Positions 58,861 through 64,000 of a stretch of 64,000 nucleotides of DNA are shown here, in pieces (the first letter of the stretch is position 1; each line of letters starts with the position of its first letter). Below the pieces are notes generated by a model, which saw nothing but the letters and a program-made list of their open reading frames with translations, was not told the DNA's origin and searched no databases. Location: NCBI GenBank assembly GCA_023390335.1, contig JAEWCZ010000024.1, positions 246,837-310,836 on the forward strand. The letters run 5' to 3'. The DNA comes from Bacillota bacterium (GTDB lineage: Bacteria; Bacillota; Clostridia; Acetivibrionales; DSM-1351). Both the position numbers and the translations under genes were made by a program.

Positions 58861-60287
58861 TTTTCACATAAGACCGTTGTTAATGTTGATTTCACATTGA
58901 TTGCGGTCTTTGTTGCATCTATACGTTCCACGAGAAGTAATACGGTATCTCTTTCATTTGTACTTTTTCTAAGATTGTTAAGCCATGCGTTTATTTCTTT
59001 AGTAGTATAGTCCTTAGGAACTGGCATTTCAGCCAATACTTTAATTTCATTTTTAAGCGAAACAATTTTATTTCCAATTTCAGAAATTACTTCTGCAGGC
59101 AACACTCCGCTTCCGAGTGATGTCATATAGTTATTTATTTGATTTTGTTTCTCGTCAATTTGTAATTTTATTGAATTGTTAAATTCATTGATTCGTTTTT
59201 TCTCATTAGAGGCATAGTCTTTTAATGTGTTTGATATGGTTAAGATCGTATCGGGGGACAATAATTGGGTTATATATTCCTGAACAGTCTTATCTATTTC
59301 ATCCATGCTGACAGTTCCGGTACCACATTTATTATGGCAATAAAATATTTTGTATTCATGCCCTTTACGACGGGTTATAGTCCCGTACATTTTTGAACCG
59401 CAATTACCACAATACACAAGACCACTACAAAGGTAATTAGATTTTTTACCTGTTTGTTTTCTCCCATCCATTATCTTTTGTACCTCCAGAAATAAAGATT
59501 TATCAATAATTTGTGGTAACGCACCTTCAATTCTAATCGCGTTAGGCTTTGCACGCCTTAAACTGCGGTTGTTTTCTTCGTTAAGGCTATATTTGTACAC
59601 ACCTGTATATTTTTCATTTCTTAGCATTTCGTAAATTTGCGTGTATTTAATTGGTTTGCCTCGTTTTCCGATTATGCCTGATTCATTTATTTCACTTACT
59701 ATTTCCTTGAACCCTTCCTTATTTAAGGCACAATTAAATATTTTCTTTACAAAATAAGCTTCTTTGTCATTAATCATATATTGTTGATTTTTTATATCAT
59801 AACCAAAGGGAGGACATCCCCCATTGTGGAGCCCTTTTAAGGCTACTTCTTTGTGGCCTTTTTTTGTTTCGTCTGCCAGATTGTCTATATAATACTCTGA
59901 CAATGCCCACATCATAGTTTTCATTATCTTTGCTTCTTTTGATTGACCGAAATCTTGAGAAACTGCAACAAGAGATATATTATTTTCTGATAACTTTAAT
60001 TCTAAATTTACATGCTCCCCAACATTTCTAGCAATACGGTCATATCTGTGTACTAAAACAACGTCAAACAATCCCAGTTTACTGTCACGCAATAAAGCTT
60101 GGTACTGCTTTCTACTTTGTGTTTTAGTCCCTTTTCCGCTAATAGCTTCATCAGCGTATACTTTTAAAATTACATAGTCCTTATTTGTTGCATACTCTTT
60201 ACAGGCACGAACTTGGGCATCTATGCTTATTTCATCTTGCTTTGTAGAAGAATACCTTGCATAAATGACACACTTTATGCCACTCAT
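58839..60287 (-). CDS. Prophage large serine recombinase
   Basis: Site-specific integrase, 482 residues from this start. Residues ~1-150 are the catalytic domain (VIYARYSSTKQDEISIDAQV with nucleophile Ser ~13; HRYDRIARN). Then come a recombinase domain, a zinc ribbon (VYCGNCGSKMYG ... CHNKCGTG) and a coiled coil. ATG 60287 overlaps the ImmA stop codon as ATGA, favouring it over GTG 60299. The last seven residues (GCGSWT region) and stop are read from the 3' end of tRNA-fMet, so the intact gene exists only at this junction. Serine recombinases rarely use tRNA genes. Confidence 0.93.
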
Positions 60288-60874
60288 ATTAGATTGCACA
60301 CCCTTTCAATTTCATCTTTAAATTTGCATAATAGTTTTTGTTCTTCATAACCCATGTTATATCTACATTTGCGACTAATAGTATCTATTCTTTTTTGGGC
60401 TGCTGGCATAGTTACATTAAACAGCATGTACAATGTAAAATAGTCAAGAGTATCCAACCTTTTTGATAGTTCTAATATTGCTATTTCTGGCATTAATAAT
60501 TGTGCTGCAAAGAAATTTGCCTCTACTTCCTCAATAGGACCGTCTTTTTGGTGACCGAGATAAATATGTCCAACTTCATGAGCGAGGGTAAAGTTTAGTC
60601 TTTCCTGATTATTGTTGTAAGCATCATAAAGTATTAACTTTGTATGTCCTATGTCTACTACGCATCCATCATTTAAAACACCATTTTCACTAAATTCTAG
60701 CAACGATACCCCAACTAAATTACTATAGTTTTGAAATGTATCAAATATTATGTTTTTATTATATTCCAATGACTTTACATCAATCCTTAATGATAGATTA
60801 TTTTGTAATAGTAATAATTTAGTAGCTGTTTTTTCTGCTAAGTTAAAATTTGGCTTACAGGAACAATTTATCAA
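60284..60874 (-). CDS. ImmA/IrrE-family metallopeptidase
   Basis: 196 residues. Zinc-protease motif HEVGHIYLGH (~98-107) followed by EEVEANFFAAQLLMP, the usual third-ligand Glu. In ICEBs1-type elements ImmA cleaves the repressor to trigger induction; here it lies directly after a repressor gene, so it likely cleaves that protein. Its stop overlaps the recombinase start by four bases and its start is five bases after the repressor gene. One lysogeny operon. Confidence 0.9.
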   Translation of the reverse strand: MINCSCKPNFNLAEKTATKLLLLQNNLSLRIDVKSLEYNKNIIFDTFQNYSNLVGVSLLEFSENGVLNDGCVVDIGHTKLILYDAYNNNQERLNFTLAHEVGHIYLGHQKDGPIEEVEANFFAAQLLMPEIAILELSKRLDTLDYFTLYMLFNVTMPAAQKRIDTISRKCRYNMGYEEQKLLCKFKDEIERVCNLI

Positions 60875-60878
60875 TACT

Positions 60879-61229
60879 TTAGTCCTCCTTGTTTAAACCT
60901 TTCGCTTTTAAATAAATATCTATTGTATTTTCGAAATATTTAATTAACTCATCTCTTTGTTCTTTTGGTATTTCTTCCGCCCTCCTTGCTAACACTATTA
61001 GTTTCTTGGCCGTAGCGCTTAACTCTTCACTGTTACTATCCCTCCCGAGTAAATAGTCTGTTGTAACATTAAAATAATCAGCAACTTTTGAAAGTTTATC
61101 ACCCGATGGAGTAGAACTACTCCATTTTTTGATAGTAGCATTTCCTAACCCACAAGCTCTTTCTAAGGCTGCTATATTAGTACCTTTATCTTTGCATAGC
61201 TTCTGGATTCTATCATATAACGTTTCCAA
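60879..61229 (-). CDS. Prophage XRE-family repressor
   Basis: 116 residues. N-terminal helix-turn-helix (DRIQKLCKDKGTNIAALERACGLGNATIKKWS, helix 3 around NATIKKW), then VADYFNVTTDYLLGRD and a C-terminal helical region. CI-like role: represses the divergent early genes and probably itself. AGGAGG before the ATG. Its helix-turn-helix resembles that of the divergent gene at 61461, so both may bind the same operators. Confidence 0.88.
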   Translation of the reverse strand: METLYDRIQKLCKDKGTNIAALERACGLGNATIKKWSSSTPSGDKLSKVADYFNVTTDYLLGRDSNSEELSATAKKLIVLARRAEEIPKEQRDELIKYFENTIDIYLKAKGLNKED

Positions 61230-61274
61230 TGGTATACCTCCTAATATTTATTGCTTAAGATTGTAAAAAAACTA

Positions 61275-61303
61275 TTGACAATTAGAAAATATACCATTAC
61301 AAT
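61275..61303 (+). promoter_or_regulatory. Early promoter of the prophage
   Basis: TTGACA, 17-bp spacer, TACAAT. The region 61281-61420 has repeated ATTAGAAAAT, TTTTCTATTATCTAA and AATCTAAT motifs, likely operators shared by the two XRE proteins. Confidence 0.5.
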
Positions 61304-61460
61304 TAGATTATAAGCAAAAAGTAAATAAAAACCTGTTTGTTTTACGGTAAATTTTCTATTATCTAAGTTTTTGTTCTATTTTTAGCCTGCAAACTAATAA
61401 TAGAATAAAATCTAATGTATGTCAATAGTTTTTTACATTTTTTAGAAAAGGAGGTTAAAT

Positions 61461-61781
61461 ATGTTACTCAAAAAGATAAAAAGGCTTTGCTCACAAAACA
61501 ACTTAACTATAAGTGAGTTAGAGAAGAAGCTTAATTTTGGAAACGGCACGATTCACAAATGGGACACTGCCCAACCATCTGTGTCAAAAGTAAAAAGCGT
61601 AGCTGACTATTTCAATGTGGATGTTAATTATTTAATTTATGATGATATGGCTATATTTGCAAATAAAGAAACTATGGATATAGCAAAAGATTATGAAGAA
61701 TTAACTGATAACCAGAAAGCTTTAGTCAGAAGTTATATTTCGCTTTTTAAAAATGGACAACCTTTGCATTCGGAAACTTAG
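61461..61781 (+). CDS. Prophage Cro-like XRE regulator
   Basis: 106 residues. Helix-turn-helix KKIKRLCSQNNLTISELEKKLNFGNGTIHKW is read in segments, followed by VADYFNVDVNYLIYDD and a short helical tail. Same fold and DYFNV linker as the divergent repressor, so likely its antagonist. AAAGGAGG precedes the ATG. First gene of the rightward early operon. Confidence 0.82.
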   Translation: MLLKKIKRLCSQNNLTISELEKKLNFGNGTIHKWDTAQPSVSKVKSVADYFNVDVNYLIYDDMAIFANKETMDIAKDYEELTDNQKALVRSYISLFKNGQPLHSET

Positions 61782-61816
61782 TTCATTTATTAGCACCTTA
61801 TATAAAGGAGGTTTAT

Positions 61817-61951
61817 GTGAGAATACCTATTTCCGCACAAAAAGACCTTAGTACAGGGGAAACTACATACCAATACATAGAAATTGATGAAAAGGTTTTA
61901 ACTGATTTTTTTAAGAACAAGTTTGACAGGGTGAAACAAACCACTACTTAA
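61817..61951 (+). CDS. Small prophage protein (44 aa)
   Basis: Encodes MRIPISAQKDLSTGETTYQY... to KQTTT from a GTG five bases after AAAGGAGG. No family recognised. It lies 36 bp after the Cro-like gene in the same direction, so probably part of the early operon. Confidence 0.6.
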   Translation: MRIPISAQKDLSTGETTYQYIEIDEKVLTDFFKNKFDRVKQTTT

Positions 61952-62020
61952 TTATCGGACATATATTTACTAGATTAACACAACTTATCAAAACCCTAAC
62001 TGTATAGGAGGACAAGCAGT

Positions 62021-62551
62021 ATGAAAAAAGTTCCTGAGTATTGGGTTATGGTTCCAGGTTCTGAAAAGTATCAAGTTAGCAATTATGGGCATTTCCGAAG
62101 AATCCTTAAGAACCGTTCAACTAAGCCTATAAAAACATACCCGAAGAATAACAAATGGAATGTTGTTAAAGTTGATTTTTACGGAAAATATGCAGAATGG
62201 GTTGTACACACTATCGTAGCAAGTGCTTTTCTGGATTTACCAAATCCAGGATTAATCTTACACCATAAAAATGGACTTAAGTTTGATGATTACGCTGGTA
62301 ACTTAGAATGGATTTCAAGGCAAGAGCTAGGAAGAATAACCGGGGGTAAAACATCCAGAGTAATTCCTGTAATAAAGCTAAATCCAAAAACAGGTGAGGT
62401 TTTAAATTTTTATAATTCAATATCATCGGCTGCAAGAGATAACTTTATCCATAAAGAGACCATTTGTCAGGTAATTAGAGGACAATTAAAAACCGCTGCC
62501 GGCTTTGGGTGGAGAAGGGAAGAATGGAGTGATTTTGAAGGAGGTGATTGA
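62021..62551 (+). CDS. NUMOD4/HNH endonuclease
   Basis: 176 residues. N-terminal NUMOD4 motif (WVMVPGSEKYQVSNYGHFRR), an HNH_3-type core (VHTIVASAFLDL, LHHKNGLKFDDYAGNLEW) and a C-terminal NUMOD1 DNA-binding segment (SISSAARDNFIHKETICQVIRG). Such free-standing homing-type nucleases are common phage passengers. AGGAGG precedes the ATG. It may nick DNA at a specific site; target unknown. Confidence 0.9.
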   Translation: MKKVPEYWVMVPGSEKYQVSNYGHFRRILKNRSTKPIKTYPKNNKWNVVKVDFYGKYAEWVVHTIVASAFLDLPNPGLILHHKNGLKFDDYAGNLEWISRQELGRITGGKTSRVIPVIKLNPKTGEVLNFYNSISSAARDNFIHKETICQVIRGQLKTAAGFGWRREEWSDFEGGD

Positions 62552-62554
62552 TTT

Positions 62555-62809
62555 ATGCTAAAAAAGTGGATTAAAAGAATTCAATGGAAAACAAGCCTTT
62601 GGTGGTATCGCGTAAAGCTTCACTTTGGATGGTGGTACTGTGAACGATGTAAAAAGATGCACTCTCCATTTCAGAGTAAATATGAGTTCTCAGAAGAAGG
62701 TGACTATGAGTGTTCACAAGGAGTATACGATATACCGGTTCCCCCGGCATATGAGGGAGATCCTGACTACTTTTATAGTTTAGCAAAAGATTTACATAGG
62801 GTAGGGTGA
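62555..62809 (+). CDS. Prophage protein of unknown function (84 aa)
   Basis: Unrecognised. Trp-rich basic start (KKWIKRIQWKTSLWWYRVKLHFGWWY), then CERCKKMH, which could be half of a metal site, and an acidic C-terminal half (YEGDPDYFY). GGAGGTGATT precedes the ATG. Packed three bases after the HNH gene. Confidence 0.6.
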   Translation: MLKKWIKRIQWKTSLWWYRVKLHFGWWYCERCKKMHSPFQSKYEFSEEGDYECSQGVYDIPVPPAYEGDPDYFYSLAKDLHRVG

Positions 62810-62813
62810 GCTT

Positions 62814-63014
62814 ATGAAACACGGACGAAAGCTGACAGTAAGAATGAAAGAGTTTCTTCAAGACCGAGATATAAAGGCAAATCAGTATTTACAAGTGAAG
62901 AATATGCCTAATGAACTTCACTTTGTACATAAAAAATCCGGTAGGATAAGAATTTTTATTAAAAGAGAGGATGGTAATTGGTATGAAAGCAACAGGTATT
63001 GTAAGAAAAGTTGA
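62814..63014 (+). CDS. DUF6906-like prophage protein (66 aa)
   Basis: Short basic protein MKHGRKLTVRMKEFL ... NELHFVHKKSGRIRIFI, resembling the DUF6906 family found in clostridial phages, as remembered; function unknown. Ribosome-binding site GGGTGAG. It overlaps the next gene by 32 bp. Confidence 0.65.
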   Translation: MKHGRKLTVRMKEFLQDRDIKANQYLQVKNMPNELHFVHKKSGRIRIFIKREDGNWYESNRYCKKS

Positions 63015-63228
63015 TGAGTTAGGAAGGGTGGTTCTTCCGGTCGAGCTTCGCAGAACGTTGGACATCGCAGAAAAGGACTCACTGGAAATCTTTGTTGATG
63101 GCGAAACGATTGTGCTTAAAAAGTATGAACCAGCATGTGTATTCTGCGGTAATGCCAAAGACGTAATTGTATACAAGGGTAAGAATATCTGTCCTGAGTG
63201 TATGAAAGAACTGAAGGGGGCTAAGTGA
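62983..63228 (+). CDS. Prophage AbrB-type regulator with zinc ribbon
   Basis: 81 residues: AbrB domain (ATGIVRKVDELGRVVLPVELRRTL) plus CVFCGN and CPECMKE cysteine pairs. Closely similar over its whole length to the chromosomal gene at 26787. It may let the phage influence or copy host transition-state control. The ATG at 62983 matches the family start; ATG 62971 is an alternative. The stop overlaps the next start (TGATG). Confidence 0.85.
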   Translation: MKATGIVRKVDELGRVVLPVELRRTLDIAEKDSLEIFVDGETIVLKKYEPACVFCGNAKDVIVYKGKNICPECMKELKGAK

Positions 63229-63515
63229 TGAAAGCCACTTGCTCAAAATGTGGACAACCTTGGAGTGTAAGCGTACATAAAAAACTTAATAAACCTTACG
63301 TTTGCCCAAGGTGTTCAAAAGTTAAAAGACTTGCATTAATAGTTATCGGATTTATTATCAGTTGTCTTTTTGTCCCCAAACTAAATGGTATTGCAAATGC
63401 CCAACGGAGATATTCTGCTGGGGGAGGCGATGTATTAATACCCTTACTTTATTTAGTAGCGGTAGGTTTTATAAGAACAGTTTTAGATTATAAAAAAGAA
63501 AACGCCCATCAATGA
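63228..63515 (+). CDS. Prophage zinc-ribbon membrane protein
   Basis: 95 residues. N-terminal CSKCGQPW ... CPRCSK zinc ribbon, then a membrane helix (RLALIVIGFIISCLFV) and a second hydrophobic stretch (DVLIPLLYLVAVGFI). Function unknown. AAGGGGG precedes the ATG, which overlaps the preceding stop by one base. A small hairpin AACGCC/GGCGTT follows at ~63503. Confidence 0.6.
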   Translation: MKATCSKCGQPWSVSVHKKLNKPYVCPRCSKVKRLALIVIGFIISCLFVPKLNGIANAQRRYSAGGGDVLIPLLYLVAVGFIRTVLDYKKENAHQ

Positions 63516-63572
63516 GGCGTTAAGTAAAACTATCAACACCAGTATAACACTGGGGAAAGAATGAGGTCAAGC

Positions 63573-64000
63573 ATGAAAGGATTTAAAGGGTTCGACAAAA
63601 AATTGATTTGTAATCCAACCGGTAGTAACCCGTTTCAGTATGAAATTGGGAAAGATTATGAACATGACGGAACTGTAGAAGCTTGTAGTACAGGGTTTCA
63701 CTTTTGTGAAAATCCAATGGATGTTTTGGGATATTACCCACCAAATGATAGTCGTTATTGTGAAGTCGAGGGTGATGGAGAAATAAGTAAAGACGGTAGC
63801 GATAGCAAGGTTGCCGTTTCAAAGATACATATTTCTGCTGAAATTGGTTTGAAGGGCATTATCGAAGCCGGGGTTAAATTCATACTGGATAAGGTAAATT
63901 GGATGGATGCAAAGGTTACCAACACAGGTGACCAGAGTGCAGCCACCAACACAGGTGACCAGAGTGCAGCCACCAACACAGGTGACCAGAGTGCAGCCAC
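63573..64000 (+). CDS. DUF7666-like prophage protein with nonapeptide repeats (partial)
   Basis: Open to the window end; at least 142 residues. Residues ~1-100 resemble the DUF7666 phage domain as remembered (MKGFKGFDKKLICNP, CSTGFHFCENPMDVLGYYPP). From residue ~116 it consists of exact nine-residue repeats TNTGDQSAA, likely to form a beta-solenoid. GAGGT precedes the ATG. Function unknown; similar proteins are common in Firmicute prophages. Confidence 0.75.
   Translation, partial: MKGFKGFDKKLICNPTGSNPFQYEIGKDYEHDGTVEACSTGFHFCENPMDVLGYYPPNDSRYCEVEGDGEISKDGSDSKVAVSKIHISAEIGLKGIIEAGVKFILDKVNWMDAKVTNTGDQSAATNTGDQSAATNTGDQSAA
63918..64000 (+). repeat. 27-bp coding tandem repeat
   Basis: Three identical copies of a 27-bp unit starting ACCAACACAGGTGACCAG (63918, 63945, 63972), with a fourth beginning at the window edge. 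In frame, encoding TNTGDQSAA. Confidence 0.95.

Noticed and set aside
63918..64000. CRISPR array
   Set aside because: Units are contiguous without spacers and lie in an open reading frame.

Overview
The window looks like a chromosomal piece of an anaerobic, spore-forming, low-GC Clostridium of the cellulolytic Ruminiclostridium type. The evidence is an AT-rich sequence, strong Shine-Dalgarno sites, ethanol fermentation by AdhE, an electron-bifurcating [FeFe]-hydrogenase with its H-cluster maturases HydE, HydG and HydF, sporulation genes (spoIIID, spoVG, spoVT, yabP, yabQ) and flagellar rod genes. Species identity is an inference.

Layout. 1-4.9 kb: adhE, an iron alcohol dehydrogenase and a membrane protein. 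5.2-7.9 kb: a GntR regulator divergent from KDPG aldolase and KDG kinase. 8.6-13.6 kb: hydE, coaBC, cysK divergent from a PatB/MalY lyase. 13.9-16.7 kb: an HD protein, a T-box leader with serS, and a lipoprotein. 16.9-21 kb: hydC-hydB-hydA. 21.5-26.2 kb: the sporulation regulator gene spoIIID, cut in two by a 4.36-kb element. 26.8-29.5 kb: an AbrB-type regulator and a KhtTU-like antiporter. 29.9-33.7 kb: small proteins, then a leader RNA followed by a TM1266-type regulator, hydG and hydF. 33.9-38.8 kb: mbl-flhO-flhP-flgJ-like-fabZ. 38.8-54.5 kb: murC, then the conserved Firmicute run purR-spoVG-glmU-prs-pth-mfd-prsA-spoVT-mazG-hup-rqcP-yabP-yabQ-divIC-yabR. 54.5-57.8 kb: tRNA-Leu and a small phage-like island with a tail sheath gene. 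57.9-64 kb: a cyclophilin lipoprotein, tRNA-fMet and the left end of a prophage integrated into that tRNA gene.

Main discovery. spoIIID is split after residue 36. Both junctions carry the same 17-bp sequence (21654-21670 and 26010-26026) in the same reading frame, so recombination between them would restore an 82-residue SpoIIID. The intervening DNA encodes a large serine recombinase, a small upstream ORF, and an AmtB ammonium transporter with a PII protein. Both spoIIID and the recombinase unit have sigma-E-like promoter sequences. This resembles the skin element of Bacillus sigK, but placed in spoIIID and carrying nitrogen-uptake cargo. The position of spoIIID upstream of mbl-flhO-flhP-fabZ matches the Bacillus subtilis neighbourhood, which supports the gene identification.

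Second discovery. Six copies of a ~300-bp, non-autonomous, largely palindromic repeat lie between genes in the first 30 kb (4.9, 8.3, 13.6, 21.0, 26.2 and 29.5 kb), and none was seen after 30 kb. They have GGGGTTGTTGCAAAA-type ends and a central hairpin whose two arms have changed together in one copy. One copy supplies the last codons and the stop of the PatB-like gene.

Other points: an unassigned leader RNA with mutually exclusive helices ahead of hydG/hydF; a GlmU whose nucleotidyltransferase half has lost its nucleotide-binding motif; a PII protein lacking Tyr51; and a serine recombinase whose gene ends inside the tRNA-fMet it targets. All functional calls come from reading motifs and remembered family knowledge; no database search was run.
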